Source of the DNA: Maratus speciosus
Taxonomy: Eukaryota; Arthropoda; Arachnida; Araneae; Salticidae
Reading direction: 5' to 3'
Assembly: GCA_963932465.1 (NCBI GenBank)
Contig: OZ010791.1
Location: 156,172,012 to 156,236,011, forward strand
DNA: 64,000 nucleotides
Shown: piece by piece, positions 34,000-47,811 of the stretch
Position numbering within the stretch: position 1 is the stretch's first letter
How the letters are laid out: each line of letters opens with the position of its first letter
The notes under the pieces: generated by a model
Told to the model about the DNA's origin: nothing
Database searches by the model: none
The model's input: the letters and a program-made list of their open reading frames with translations, nothing else
Position numbers and translations under genes: made by a program

Positions 34000-34724
34000 A
34001 ATGTGTGGGACATTTTTTTTCTTTCAAATAATAAACAGAGAATGAATATAAGTATAGTATCGAAACAGTATTTATAGATAGGAACTAACAATTAAACACA
34101 ACCTAAACGTCATCAATACAAGTAAATAAAAAAGAAATAGGTAAGTAATATAAAACAAGTAATATATATATATATATATAAAGAAAAAAAAAAAGACAAT
34201 TCCTATTTAGGTCAATAAGAGATTTTTTTTCTTCCATTCTTCTTTCCTTTTGAGTGGCGCTTAAAATGCCTTGATCAAGAAGAGGGCTCTCTCGGTCTTA
34301 AAATAAATTGATCCAGAAGAGGGCTCTCTCTATTATTGAAAATTATTTAATTTAATTTAATTAATGAATTAATATTTTGAAAAAAACTGGATTAACATCA
34401 AGTGTCATCCACTACAAGTTTAAAAAAACGTATTTGAGCTTGATTGGATGAATAATAAATATTTTATTAACGATTGAAAATTTGAACAATATATATATAG
34501 CGAGAGTGTGAGCTAATAGTAGGAACTGAAAAATAGTTTCACTTCGATGAGAAATAATTAATTAGTTCGCTTTTTACGCAGTCGGGTTTTTTGATTATTT
34601 AAAAAATATTGTTTATTTAAAATTTCAAATAAAGTTTAGTTCAAATCACCCTGACTTTCGGGTTACCGCGGTTCGGATTAATGAGGTTTTACTACATATT
34701 ATTTTTGTATACAAGACGGCGTGT

Positions 34725-34796
34725 GGCCTGGTGGCGCAACGGTAGCGCGTCTGACCCCAGATCAGGAGGTTGCGTGTTCAAACCACGTCCGGGTCA
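34725..34796 (+). tRNA. tRNA-Trp(CCA)-like, C33 variant
   Basis: C33 and C60, plus A->G at the 3' side of the anticodon stem (TCAGG), where the pair with U27 becomes a wobble. Confidence 0.76.
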
Positions 34797-35523
34797 AATG
34801 TGTGGGACTTTTTTTTTCTTTCAAATAATAAACAGAGAATGAATATAAGTATAGTATCGAAACAGTATTTATAGATAGGAACTAACAATTAAACACAACC
34901 TAAAAGTCATCAATACAAGTAAATAAAAAAAAATAGGTAAGTAATATAAAACAAGTAATATATATATATATATATATATAAAGAAAAAAAAAAGACAATT
35001 CCTATTTAGGTCAATAAGAGATTTTTTTTCTTCCATTCTTCTTTCCTTTTGAGTGGCGCTTAAAATGCCTTGATCAAGAAGAGGGCTCTCTCGGTCTTAA
35101 AATAAATTGATCCAGAAGAGGGCTCTCTCTATTATTGAAAATTATTTAATTAAATTTAATTAATGAATTAATATTTTGAAAAAAACTGGATTAACATCAA
35201 GTGTCATCCACTACAAGTTTAAAAAAACGTATTTGAGCTTGATTGGATGAATAATAAGTATTTTATTAACGATTGAAAATTTGAACAATATATATATAGC
35301 GAGAGTGTGAGCTAATAGTAGGAACTGAAAAATAGTTTCACTTCGATGAGAAATAATTAATTAGTTCGCTTTTTACGCAGTCGGGTTTTTTGATTATTTA
35401 AAAAATATTGTTTATTTAAAATTTCAAATAAAGTTTAGTTCGAATCACCCTGACTTTCGGGTTACCGCGGTTCGGATTAATGAGGTTTTACTACATATTA
35501 TTTTTGTATACAAGACGGCGTGT

Positions 35524-35595
35524 GGCCTTGTGGCGCAACGGTAGCGCGTCTGACCCCAGATCAGAAGGTTGCGTGTTCAAACCACGTCCGGGTCA
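35524..35595 (+). tRNA. tRNA-Trp(CCA)-like, C33 variant with U6
   Basis: Same U6, C33 and C60 set as 26598. Short T7 terminator. An open frame across this tRNA is an artefact. Confidence 0.72.
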
Positions 35596-36320
35596 AATGT
35601 GTGGGACTTTTTTTCTTTCAAATAATAAACAGAGAATGAATATAAGTATAGTATCGAAACAGTATTTATAGATAGGAACTAACAATTAAACACAACCTAA
35701 AAGTCATCAATACAAGTAAATAAAAAAAAATAGGTAAGTAATATAAAACAAGTAATATATATATATATATATATATAAAGAAAAAAAAAAGACTATTCCT
35801 ATTTAGGTCAATAAGAGATTTTTTTTCTTCCATTCTTCTTTCCTTTTGAGTGGCGCTTAAAATGCCTTGATCAAGAAGAGGGCTCTCTCGGTCTTAAAAT
35901 AAATTGATCCAGAAGAGGGCTCTCTCTATTATTGAAAATTATTTAATTTAATTTAATTAATGAATTAATATTTTGAAAAAAACTGGATTAACATGGAGTG
36001 TCATCCACTACAAGTTTAAAAAAACGTATTTGAGCTTGATTGGATGAATAATAAGTATTTTATTAACGATTGAAAATTTGAACAATATATATATAGCGAG
36101 AGTGTGAGCTAATAGTAGGAACTGAAAAATAGTTTCACTTCGATGAGAAATAATTAATTAGTTCGCTTTTTACGCAAACGGGTTTTTTGATTATTTAAAA
36201 AATATTGTTTATTTAAAATTTCAAATAAAGTTTAGTTCGAATCACCCTAACTTTCGGGTTACCGCGGTTCGGATTAATGAGGTTTTACTACATAATATTT
36301 TTGTATACAAGACGGCGTGT

Positions 36321-36392
36321 GGCCTGGTATCGCAACGGTAGCGCGTCTGACCCCAGATCAGAAGGTTGCGTGTTCAAACCACGTCCGGGTCA
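36321..36392 (+). pseudogene. tRNA-Trp-like, C33 variant with broken D arm
   Basis: 'ggtatcgcaacgg' as in 29114, with C33 and C60 but a normal variable loop. The flank also shares 'acgcaaacggg' and 'cataatatt' with 29114, so both descend from one copy. Confidence 0.75.
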
Positions 36393-37121
36393 AATGTGTG
36401 GGACTTTTTTTTTCTTTCAAATAATAAACAGAGAATGAATATAAGTATAGTATCGAAACAGTATTTATAGATAGGAACTAACAATTAAACACAACCTAAA
36501 AGTCATCAATACAAGTAAATAAAAAAAAATAGGTAAGTAATATAAAACAAGTAATATATATATATATATATATATATAAAGAAAAAAAAAAGACAATTCC
36601 TATTTAGGTCAATAAGAGATTTTTTTTCTTCCATTCTTCTTTCCTTTTGAGTGGCGCTTAAAATGCCTTGATCAAGAAGAGGGCTCTCTCGGTCTTAAAA
36701 TAAATTGATCCAGAAGAGGGCTCTCTCTATTATTGAAAATTATTTAATTTAATTTAATTAATGAATTAATATTTTGAAAAAAACTGGATTAACATCAAGT
36801 GTCATCCACTACAAGTTTAAAAAAACGTATTTGAGCTTGATTGGATGAATAATAAGTATTTTATTAACGATTGAAAATTTGAACAATATATATATAGCGA
36901 GAGTGTGAGCTAATAGTAGGAACTGAAAAATAGTTTCACTTAGATGAGAAATAATTAATTAGTTCGCTTTTTACGCAGTCGGGTTTTTTGATTATTTAAA
37001 AAATATTGTTTATTTAAAATTTCAAATAAAGTTTAGTTCGAATCACCCTGACTTTCGGGTTACCGCGGTTCGGATTAATGAGGTTTTACTACATATTATT
37101 TTTGTATACAAGACGGCGTGT

Positions 37122-37193
37122 GGCCTGGTGGCGCAACGGTAGCGCGTCTGACCCCAGATCAGAAGGTTGCGTGTTCAAACCACGTCCGGGTCA
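37122..37193 (+). tRNA. tRNA-Trp(CCA)-like, C33 variant
   Basis: C33 and C60 only; stems and boxes intact. Confidence 0.78.
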
Positions 37194-37919
37194 AATGTGT
37201 GGGACTTTTTTTTTCTTTCAAATAATAAACAGAGAATGAATATAAGTATAGTATCGAAACAGTATTTATAGATAGGAACTAACAATTAAACACAACCTAA
37301 AAGTCATCAATACAAGTAAATAAAAAAAAATAGGTAAGTAATATAAAACAAGTAATATATATATATATATATATAAAGAAAAAAAAAAGACAATTCCTAT
37401 TTAGGTCAATAAGAGATTTTTTTTCTTCCATTCTTCTTTCCTTTTGAGTGGCGCTTAAAATGCCTTGATCAAGAAGAGGGCTCTCTCGGTCTTAAAATAA
37501 ATTGATCCAGAAGAGGGCTCTCTCTATTATTGAAAATTATTTAATTTAATTTAATTAATGAATTAATATTTTGAAAAAAAACTGGATTAACATCAAGTGT
37601 CATCCACTACAAGTTTAAAAAAACGTATTTGAGCTACATTGGATGAATAATAAATATTTTATTAACGATTGAAAATTTGAACAATATATATATAGCGAGA
37701 GTGTGAGCTAATAGTAGGAACTGAAAAATAGTTTCACTTCGATGAGAAATAATTAATTAGTTCGCTTTTTACGCAGTCGGGTTTTTTGATTATTTAAAAA
37801 ATATTGTTTATTTAAAATTTCAAATAAAGTTTAGTTCGAATCACACGAACTTTCGGGCTACCGAGGTTCGGATTAATGAGGTTTTACTACATATTATTTT
37901 TGTATAAAAAGTGGTATGT

Positions 37920-37991
37920 GGCCTGGTGGCGCAACGGTAGCGCGTCTGACTCCAGATCAGAAGGTTGCGTGTTCAAATCACGTCCGGGTCA
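37920..37991 (+). tRNA. tRNA-Trp (CCA), type-B flank
   Basis: Identical to the reference. The preceding spacer has the private 'gagctacattgg', also seen before 45255. Confidence 0.95.
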
Positions 37992-38311
37992 AATGTGTGG
38001 GACTTTTTTTTTCTTTCAAATAATAAACAGAGAATGAATATGAGTATATACTGAACATGTGTATCGAAACAGTATTTATAGATAGGAACTAACAATTAAA
38101 CACAACCTAAAAGTCATCAATACAAGTAAATAAAAAAAAAAAGATAAGTAATATAAAACAAGTAATATATATATATATATATATATAAAGAAAAAAAAAA
38201 AGACAATTCCTATTTAGGTCAATAAGAGATTTTTTTTCTTCCATTCTTCTTTCCTCTTGAGTGGCGCTTAAAATGCCTTGATCAAGAAAAGGGCTCTCTC
38301 GGTCTTAAAAT

Positions 38312-38449
38312 AAATTGAACCAGAGTGGGTTGATTTTTGACGGCCAATTATCTACACGAGGGATATAGGCCCGGGGGGGGAGTGCCCTCCGTGGGGGTCT
38401 TTCTAAGGGAACCTAATCCGTATTAACGCATGGAGAAAATTGATCCAGA
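38312..38449 (-). mobile_element. 5'-truncated SINE (copy 9 of 13)
   Basis: Body 38325-38436. The left target-site copy has one mutation (AAATTGAACCAGA). Confidence 0.86.
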
Positions 38450-38855
38450 AGAGGGCTCTCTCTATTATTGAAAATTATTTAATTTAATTTAATTAATGAA
38501 TTAATATTTTGAAAAAAACTGGATTAACATCAAGTGTCATCCACTACAAGTTTAAAAAAACGTATTTGAGCTTGATTGGATGAATAATAAGTATTTTATT
38601 AACGATTGAAAATTTGAACAAGATATATATAGCGAGAGTGTGAGCTAATAGTAGGAACTGAAAAATAGTTTCACTTCGATGAGAAATAATTAATTAGTTC
38701 GCTTTTTACGCAGTCGGGTTTTTTGATTATTTAAAAAATATTGTTTATTTAAAATTTCAAAAAAAGTTTAGTTCGAATCACACGAACTTTCGGGCTACCG
38801 AGGTTCGGATTAATGAGTTTTACTACATATTATTTTTGTATAAAAAGTGGTATGT

Positions 38856-38927
38856 GGCCTGGTGGCGCAACGGTAGCGCGTCTGACTCCAGATCAGAAGG
38901 TTGCGTGTTCAAATCACGTCCGGGTCA
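38856..38927 (+). tRNA. tRNA-Trp (CCA), type-B flank, precedes C insert 2
   Basis: Identical to the reference; GGCAC trailer, T-run of about 17. Flank 'taatgagttttac' lacks one G, as at 46190. Confidence 0.95.
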
Positions 38928-38985
38928 AATGTGTGGCACTTTTTTTTTTTTTTTTTCAAATAATACAGAGAATGAATGTATACTG

Positions 38986-40474
38986 TAAAAATACATTTTA
39001 TAATATTTTCTTTCATTTCTGAAAAAATTTCATATAATATTGCTTGCACTTGAAATAAGAGGTCACAGAATGGAGTATTTGGGGTAAAATCCTGGCCAAA
39101 ATTATATTTCATGTGTTTTAAAGCTAAAATCATTGCTGTTGACTTACTATTAGTAAACAATTAATGTTGTATACACATAAAACTATGCATTTGTTTTAAA
39201 AATAAATATATAATACAATGTTTAATTAATGGTGTTCTCAAATCCAAAAGGACAACTTTTTGACATAAGTTTTAATTTATTTTTGTTCGAAAATGCATGA
39301 AACTAGCTGGTGTTGTTCAGAAACTATGTAATTGAGCTGTTTTTCCCATTTTTTTGCATACGCAATACATCAGAAAATAGTGTTAAAGTGGGCGTTTTGA
39401 ACCGAATTTCCGCGCGAAGGAAGAAAGAGCACTCAAGAGCGGGCGAAAAACGTATTTGTCACGTGATCAAAATAGCTTATAACTCAATAGGTAATTGATT
39501 GATCAAAAACTAAAAAAAAAAAAAAAAAAAACAATTCAATTCCAAAATCGCTTCCATGGCCAGGCTTTCCAATTGTATACCTTTCCGTTAAAAAATGAAT
39601 TTGTAAAAATGTCAAAACGTTTTGCGCTTGTTGAGCAGAGCAGTTAAATTTTTACCTGTTTATAAGAGGAAAGTAATTGTTTATAGATTTGTTTTATTTA
39701 CAAGTAATTTTTAATTAAATGCGGCTAATTTTACTACAGCTAAACTTTTAATTAATTGTATAAGCCAAAGTATATAAATTGTTTATATATAAAAAATATA
39801 TAAATAAATATATAAATTGTTTGAATTTAGTATTTAGCAAAGTTAAGTCTTTATAGTCTAGAGATACTGGTTTTTGAGTAATTTTAATAGATTATCAAAT
39901 CAATTTATGCATAAAAATAGCAACTATATGCGAAACTTTTTTTTAAAAAAAAATATTGGCCTTCAAAAATATAACCAGTACGATTATACTTCAAAGATTG
40001 CCCGACAAACATTGAAACATCATTGAAAAGCGTATGACATAAATTTTAATTTATTTTGTTCGGAAATGCATGAAACTAGCATGTGTTGCTGTTCAGAAAC
40101 AATGTAATCGAGCTGTTTTTTCTGCTTTTTTGCAAAGGGTAAATTTTATGAGCTAACATAGTTTCTTTTTATTTTTTTAATTTTCAAAATATTACAATAA
40201 AAAGCATGTTAAAAGTACTTTTACTTTACAATATCATTCCCCTACCACTTCTTTATAATGAATCATTCTACTTGTCTATTTACCCGACTGAAAAGAAGGG
40301 TTATGTATTTCACACGTCTTTTATCATTGGATAGGCCATTCAAAATGAAGACGATGTTTTATTGACTATTTTACAGTCAGAAGCTTCATTAAAATATTAT
40401 ACAACGTGGAAGTTGTGTATGTAGGATCTCTAGCTTTACTGCAACTCTAACCATCATAGACATCTATAGACCTC
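38986..40474. repeat. C insert, copy 2 of 7
   Basis: Same content as copy 1, with scattered substitutions. Its left border reads 'aataatacagag' (small deletion). Confidence 0.8.
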
Positions 40475-41134
40475 ATCAAAACAATGTTTATAGATAAAAA
40501 ATAACAAGTACACACAACGTAAAAGTCATGAATACAAGTAAATTATAATAAAAAAAAAAATAGGGAAGTAATATGAAACGAGTAACATAAAAAAAAAAAA
40601 TTAAGTCAATTCCTACTTAGGCCAATAAGAGAATTTTTTTTCTCCCATTCTTCTTCCTCTTGAGTGGCGCTTAAAATGCCTTTGTCAAGAAGAGGGCTCT
40701 CTCAGTCTTAAAATAAATTGATCCAGAAGAGGGCTCTCTGGATTATTGAAAATTATTTAATTTAATTTAATTAATGAATTAATATTTTGAAAAAAACTGG
40801 ATTAACATCAAGTGTCATCCACTACAAGTTTAAAAAAATGTATTTGCACTTGACTGGATGAATAAAAAGTATTTTATTAACGATTGAAAATTTGAACAAT
40901 ATATATATAGCGAGAGTGTGAGCTAATAGTAGGAATTGAAAAATAGTTTCACTTCGATGAGAAATAATTAATTAGTTCGCTTTTTACGCAGTCGGGTTTT
41001 TTGATTATTTAAAAAATATTGTTTATTTAAAATTTCAAATAAAGTTTAGTTCGAATCACCCTGACTTTCGGGTTACCGCGGTTCGGATTAATGAGGTTTT
41101 ACTACATATTATTTTTGTATACAAGACGGCGTGT

Positions 41135-41206
41135 GGCCTGGTGGCGCAACGGTAGCGCGTCTGACCCCAGATCAGAAGGTTGCGTGTTCAAACCACGTCC
41201 GGGTCA
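41135..41206 (+). tRNA. tRNA-Trp(CCA)-like, C33 variant
   Basis: C33 and C60. It is the only post-C-insert copy with C60; the other five have U60. Confidence 0.78.
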
Positions 41207-41931
41207 AATGTGTGGGACTTTTTTTTTCTTTCAAATAATAAACAGAGAATGAATATAAGTATAGTATCGAAACAGTATTTATAGATAGGAACTAACAATT
41301 AAACACAACCTAAAAGTCATCAATACAAGTAAATAAAAAAAAATATTTAAGTAATATAAAACAAGTAATATATATATATATATATATAAAGAAAAAAAAA
41401 AGACAATTCCTATTTAGGTCAAAAAGAGATTTTTTTTCTTCCATTCTTCTTTCCTTTTGAGTGGCGCTTAAAATGCCTTGATCAAGAAGAGGGCTCTCTC
41501 GGTCTTAAAATAAATTGATCCAGAAGAGGGCTCTCTCTATTATTGAAAATTATTTAATTTAATTTAATTAATGAATTAATATTTTGAAAAAAACTGGATT
41601 AACATCAAGTGTCATCCACTACAAGTTTAAAAAAACGTATTTGAGCTTGATTGGATGAATAATAAATATTTTATTAACGATTGAAAATTTGAACAATATA
41701 TATATAGCGAGAGTGTGAGCTAATAGTAGGAATTGAAAAATAGTTTCACTTCGATGAGAAATAATTAATTAGTTCGCTTTTTACGCAGTCGGGTTTTTTG
41801 ATTATTTAAAAAATATTGTTTATTTAAAATTTCAAATAAAGTTTAGTTCGAATCACCCTGACTTTCGGGTTACCGCGGTTCGGATTAATGAGGTTTTACT
41901 ACATATTATTTTTGTATACAAGACGGCGTGT

Positions 41932-42003
41932 GGCCTGGTGGCGCAACGGTAGCGCGTCTGACCCCAGATCAGAAGGTTGCGTGTTCAAACCACGTCCGGG
42001 TCA
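41932..42003 (+). tRNA. tRNA-Trp(CCA)-like, C33 variant
   Basis: C33 and C60 only. Spacers before and after share 'gtcaaaaagag', a local duplication mark. Confidence 0.78.
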
Positions 42004-42728
42004 AATGTGTGGGACTTTTTTTTTCTTTCAAATAATAAACAGAGAATGAATATAAGTATAGTATCGAAACAGTATTTATAGATAGGAACTAACAATTAAA
42101 CACAACCTAAAAGTCATCAATACAAGTAAATAAAAAAAAATAGGTAAGTAATATAAAACAAGTAATATATATATAGATATATATAAAGAAAAAAAAAAGA
42201 CAATTCCTATTTAGGTCAAAAAGAGATTTTTTTTCTTCCATTCTTCTTTCCTTTTGAGTGGCGCTTAAAATGCCTTGATCAAGAAGAGGGCTCTCTCGGT
42301 CTTAAAATAAATTGATCCAGAAGAGGGCTCTCTCTATTATTGAAAATTATTTAATTTAATTTAATTAATGAATTAATATTTTGAAAAAAACTGGATTAAC
42401 ATCAAGTGTCATCCACTACAAGTTTAAAAAAACGTATTTGAGCTTGATTGGATGAATAATAAATATTTTATTAACGATTGAAAATTTGAACAATATATAT
42501 ATAGCGAGAGTGTGAGCTAATAGTAGGAACTGAAAAATAGTTTCACTTCGATGAGAAATAATTAATTAGTTCGCTTTATACGCAGTCGGGTTTTTTGATT
42601 ATTTAAAAAATATTGTTTATTTAAAATTTCAAATAAAGTTTAGTTGGAATCACCCTGACTTTCGGGTTACCGCGGTTCGGATTAATGAGGTTTTAGTACA
42701 TATTATTTTTGTATACAAGACGGCGTGT

Positions 42729-42800
42729 GGCCTGGTGGCGCATCGGTAGCGCGTCTGACTCCAGATCAGAAGGTTGCGTGTTCAAATCACGTCCGGGTCA
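42729..42800 (+). tRNA. tRNA-Trp (CCA), D-loop variant
   Basis: U33 intact. The D loop reads ATCGGTA (A->T before GG), a tolerated position though inside box A. AGTAC flank, the only one in this part of the array. Confidence 0.88.
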
Positions 42801-43115
42801 AATGTGTGGGACTTTTTTTTTCTTTCAAATAATAAACAGAGAATGAATATGAGTATATACTGAACATGTGTATCGAAACAGTATTTATAGATAGGAACTA
42901 ACAATTAAACACAACCTAAAAGTCATCAATACAAGTAAATAAAAAAAAAAGATAAGTAATATAAAACAAGTAATATATATATATATATATAAAGAAAAAA
43001 AAAAGACAATTCCTATTTAGGTCAATAAGAGATTTTTTTTTCTTCCATTCTTCTTTCCTCTTGAGTGGCGCTTAAAATGCCTTGATCAAGAAGAGGGCTC
43101 TCTCGGTCTTAAAAT

Positions 43116-43252
43116 AAATTGATCCAGAGTGGGTTGATTTTTGACGGCCAATTATCTACACGAGGGATATAGGCCCGGGGGGGAGTGCCCTCCGTGGGGG
43201 TCTTTCTAAGGGAACCTAATCCGTATTAACGCATGGAGAAAATTGATCCAGA
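43116..43252 (-). mobile_element. 5'-truncated SINE (copy 10 of 13)
   Basis: Body 43129-43239, common site and duplication; the right flank is the GAGGTCTCTC form. Confidence 0.87.
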
Positions 43253-43659
43253 AGAGGTCTCTCTCTGTTATTGAAAATTATTTAATTTAATTTATTTAAT
43301 GAATTAATATTTTGAAAAAAACTGGATTAACATCAAGTGTCATCCACTACAAGTTTAAAAAAACGTATTTGAGCTTGATTGGATGAATAATAAGTATTTT
43401 ATTAACGATTGAAAATTTGAACAATATATATATAGCGAGAGTGTGAGCTAATAGTAGGAACTGAAAAATAGTTTCACTTCGATGAGAAATAATTAATTAG
43501 TTCGCTTTTTACGCAGTCGGGTTTTTTGATTATTTAAAAAATATTGTTTATTTAAAATTTCAAATAAAGTTTAGTTCGAATCACCCTGACTTTCGGGTTA
43601 CCGCGGTTCGGATTAATGAGGTTTTACTACATATTATTTTTGTATACAAGACGGCGTGT

Positions 43660-43731
43660 GGCCTTGTGGCGCAACGGTAGCGCGTCTGACCCCAGATCAG
43701 AAGGTTGCGTGTTCAAACCACGTCCGGGTCA
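43660..43731 (+). tRNA. tRNA-Trp(CCA)-like, C33 variant with U6
   Basis: Third copy of the U6, C33, C60 combination; T7 terminator as after 35524. Confidence 0.72.
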
Positions 43732-44456
43732 AATGTGTGGGACTTTTTTTCTTTCAAATAATAAACAGAGAATGAATATAAGTATAGTATCGAAACAGTA
43801 TTTATAGATAGGAACTAACAATTAAACACAACCTAAAAGTCATTAATACAAGTAAATAAAAAAAAATAGGTAAGTAATATAAAACAAGTAATATATATAT
43901 ATATATATATATAAAGAAAAAAAAAAGACAATTCCTATTTAGGTCAATAAGAGATTTTTTTTCTTCCATTCTTCTTTCCTTTTGAGTGGCGCTTAAAATG
44001 CCTTGATCAAGAAGAGGGCTCTCTCGGTCTTAAAATAAATTGATCCAGAAGAGGGCTCTCTCTATTATTGAAAATTATTTAATTTAATTTAATTAATGAA
44101 TTAATATTTTGAAAAAAACTGGATTAACATCAAGTGTCATCCACTACAAGTTTAAAAAAACGTATTTGAGCTTGATTGGACGAATAATAAGTATTTTATT
44201 AACGATTGAAAATTTGAACAATATATATATAGCGAGAGTGTGAGCTAATAGTAGGAACTGAAAAATAGTTTCACTTCGATGAGAAATAATTAATTAGTTC
44301 GCTTTTTACGCAGTCGGGTTTTTTGATTATTTAAAAAATATTGTTTATTTAAAATTTCAAATAAAGTTTAGTTCGAATCACCCTGACTTTCGGGTTACCG
44401 CGGTTCGGATTAATGAGGTTTTACTACATATTATTTTTGTATACAAGACGGCGTGT

Positions 44457-44528
44457 GGCCTGGTGGCGCAACGGTAGCGCGTCTGACCCCAGATCAGAAG
44501 GTTGCGTGTTCAAACCACGTCCGGGTCA
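44457..44528 (+). tRNA. tRNA-Trp(CCA)-like, C33 variant
   Basis: C33 and C60 only. Confidence 0.78.
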
Positions 44529-45254
44529 AATGTGTGGGACTTTTTTTTTCTTTCAAATAATAAACAGAGAATGAATATAAGTATAGTATCGAAACAGTAT
44601 TTATAGATAGGAACTAACAATTAAACACAACCTAAAAGTCACTAATACAAGTAAATAAAAAAAAATAGGTAAGTAATATAAAACAAGTAATATATATATA
44701 TATATATATAAAGAAAAAAAAAAGACAATTCCTATTTAGGTCAATAAGAGATTTTTTTTCTTCCATTCTTCTTTCCTTTTGAGTGGCGCTTAAAATGCCT
44801 TGATCAAGAAGAGGGCTCTCTCGGTCTTAAAATAAATTGATCCAGAAGAGGGCTCTCTCTATTATTGAAAATTATTTAATTTAATTTAATTAATGAATTA
44901 ATATTTTGAAAAAAAACTGGATTAACATCAAGTGTCATCCCTTACAAGTTTAAAAAAACGTATTTGAGCTACATTGGATGAATAATAAATATTTTATTAA
45001 CGATTGAAAATTTGAACAATATATATATAGCGAGAGTGTGAGCTAATAGTAGGAACTGAAAAATAGTTTCACTTCGATGAGAAATAATTAATTAGTTCGC
45101 TTTTTACGCAGTCGGGTTTTTTGATTATTTAAAAAATATTGTTTATTTAAAATTTCAAATAAAGTTTAGTTCGAATCACACGAACTTTCGGGCTACCGAG
45201 GTTCGGATTAATGAGGTTTTACTACATATTATTTTTGTATAAAAAGTGGTATGT

Positions 45255-45326
45255 GGCCTGGTGGCGCAACGGTAGCGCGTCTGACTCCAGATCAGAAGGT
45301 TGCGTGTTCAAATCGCGTCCGGGTCA
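45255..45326 (+). tRNA. tRNA-Trp (CCA), T-stem wobble, type-B flank
   Basis: A->G in the 3' T stem (CGCGT), giving a U-G wobble; it lies just 3' of the box B core. U33 intact. Confidence 0.9.
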
Positions 45327-45645
45327 AATGTGTGGGACTTTTTTTTTCTTTCAAATAATAAACAGAGAATGAATATGAGTATATACTGAACATGTGTATC
45401 GAAACAGTATTTATAGATAGGAACTAACAATTAAACACAACCTAAAAGTCATCAATACAAGTAAATAAAAAAAAAAAGATAAGTAATATAAAACAAGTAA
45501 TATATATATATATATATATATAAAGAAAAAAAAAAGACAATTCCTATTTAGGTCAATAAGAGATTTTTTTTCTTCCATTCTTCTTTCCTCTTGAGTGGCG
45601 CTTAAAATGCCTTGATCAAGAAAAGGGCTCTCTCGGTCTTAAAAT

Positions 45646-45783
45646 AAATTGATCCAGAGTGGGTTGATTTTTGACGGCCAATTATCTACACGAGGGATAT
45701 AGGCCCGGGGGGGGAGTGCCCTCCGTGGGGGTCTTTCTAAGGGAACCTAATCCGTATTAACGCATGGAGAAAATTGATCCAGA
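45646..45783 (-). mobile_element. 5'-truncated SINE (copy 11 of 13)
   Basis: Body 45659-45770; AAGAAAAGGG flank mark as in copies 8 and 9. Confidence 0.87.
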
Positions 45784-46189
45784 AGAGGGCTCTCTCTATT
45801 ATTGAAAATTATTTAATTTAATTTAATTAATGAATTAATATTTTGAAAAAAACTGGATTAACATCAAGTGTCATCCACTACAAGTTTAAAAAAACGTATT
45901 TGAGCTTGATTGGATGAATAATAAGTATTTTATTAACGATTGAAAATTTGAACAAGATATATATAGCGAGAGTGTGAGCTAATTGTAGGAACTGAAAAAT
46001 AGTTTCACTTCGATGAGAAATAATTAATTAGTTCGCTTTTTACGCAGTCGGGTTTTTTGATTATTTAAAAAATATTGTTTATTTAAAATTTCAAAAAAAG
46101 TTTAGTTCGAATCACACGAACTTTCGGGCTACCGAGGTTCGGATTAATGAGTTTTACTACATATTATTTTTGTATAAAAAGTGGTATGT

Positions 46190-46261
46190 GGCCTGGTGGC
46201 GCAACGGTAGCGCGTCTGACTCCAGATCAGAAGGTTGCGTGTTCAAATCACGTCCGGGTCA
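46190..46261 (+). tRNA. tRNA-Trp (CCA), type-B flank, precedes C insert 3
   Basis: Identical to the reference; GGCAC trailer and long T-run. Confidence 0.95.
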
Positions 46262-46320
46262 AATGTGTGGCACTTTTTTTTTTTTTTTTCAAATAATAAA
46301 CAGAGAATGAATGTATACTG

Positions 46321-47811
46321 TAAAAATACATTTTATAATATTTTCTTTCATTTCTGAAAAAATTTCATATAATATTGCTTGCACTTGAAATAAGAGGTCA
46401 CAGAATGGAGTATTTGGGGTAAAATCCTGGCCAAAATTATATTTCATGTGTTTTAAAGCTAAAATCATTGCTGTTGACTTACTATTAGTAAACAATTAAT
46501 GTTGTATACACATAAAACTATGCATTTGTTTTAAAAATAAATATATAATACAATGTTTAATTAATGGTGTTCTCAAATCCAAAAGGACAACTTTTTGACA
46601 TAAGTTTTAATTTATTTTTGTTCGAAAATGCATGAAACTAGCTGGTGTTGTTCAGAAACTATGTAATTGAGCTGTTTTTCCCATTTTTTTGCATACGCAA
46701 TACATCAGAAAATAGTGTTAAAGTGGGCGTTTTGAACCGAATTTCCGCGCGAAGGAAGAAAGAGCACTCAAGAGCGGGCGAAAAACGTATTTGTCACGTG
46801 ATCAAAATAGCTTATAACTCAATAGGTAATTGATTGATCAAAAACTAAAAAAAAAAAAAAAAAAAAAACAATTCAATTCCAAAATCGCTTCCATGGCCAG
46901 GCTTTCCAATTGTATACCTTTCCGTTAAAAAATGAATTTGTAAAAATGTCAAAACGTTTTGCGCTTGTTGAGCAGAGCAGTTAAATTTTTACCTGTTTAT
47001 AAGAGGAAAGTAATTGTTTATAGATTTGTTTTATTTACAAGTAATTTTTAATTAAATGCGGCTAATTTTACTACAGCTAAACTTTTAATTAATTGTATAA
47101 GCCAAAGTATATAAATTGTTTATATATAAAAAATATATAAATAAATATATAAATTGTTTGAATTTAGTATTTAGCAAAGTTAAGTCTTTATAGTCTAGAG
47201 ATACTGGTTTTTGAGTAATTTTAATAGATTATCAAATCAATTTATGCATAAAAATAGCAACTATATGCGAAACTTTAAAAAAAAAAAAAATATTGGCCTT
47301 CAAAAATATAACCAGTACGATTATACTTCAAAGATTGCCCGACAAACATTGAAACATCATTGAAAAGCGTATGACATAAATTTTAATTTATTTTGTTCGG
47401 AAATGCATGAAACTAGCATGTGTTGCTGTTCAGAAACAATGTAATCGAGCTGTTTTTTCTGTTTTTTTGCAAAGGGTAAATTTTATGAGCTAACATAGTT
47501 TCTTTTTATTTTTTTAATTTTCAAAATATTACAATAAAAAGCATGTTAAAAGTACTTTTACTTTACAATATCATTCCCCTACCACTTCTTTATAAAGAAT
47601 CATTCTACTTGTCTATTTACCCGACTGAAAAGAAGGGTTATGTATTTCACACGTCTTTTATCATTGGATAGGCCATTCAAAATGAAGACGATGTTTTATT
47701 GACTATTTTACAGTCAGAAGCTTCATTAAAATATTATACAACGTGGAAGTTGTGTATGTAGGATCTCTAGCTTTACTGCAACTCTAACCATCATAGACAT
47801 CTATAGACCTC
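46321..47811. repeat. C insert, copy 3 of 7
   Basis: As copy 1; the poly(A) near 46846 is longer, and T8A8 near 47277 has become a pure A run. Confidence 0.8.
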
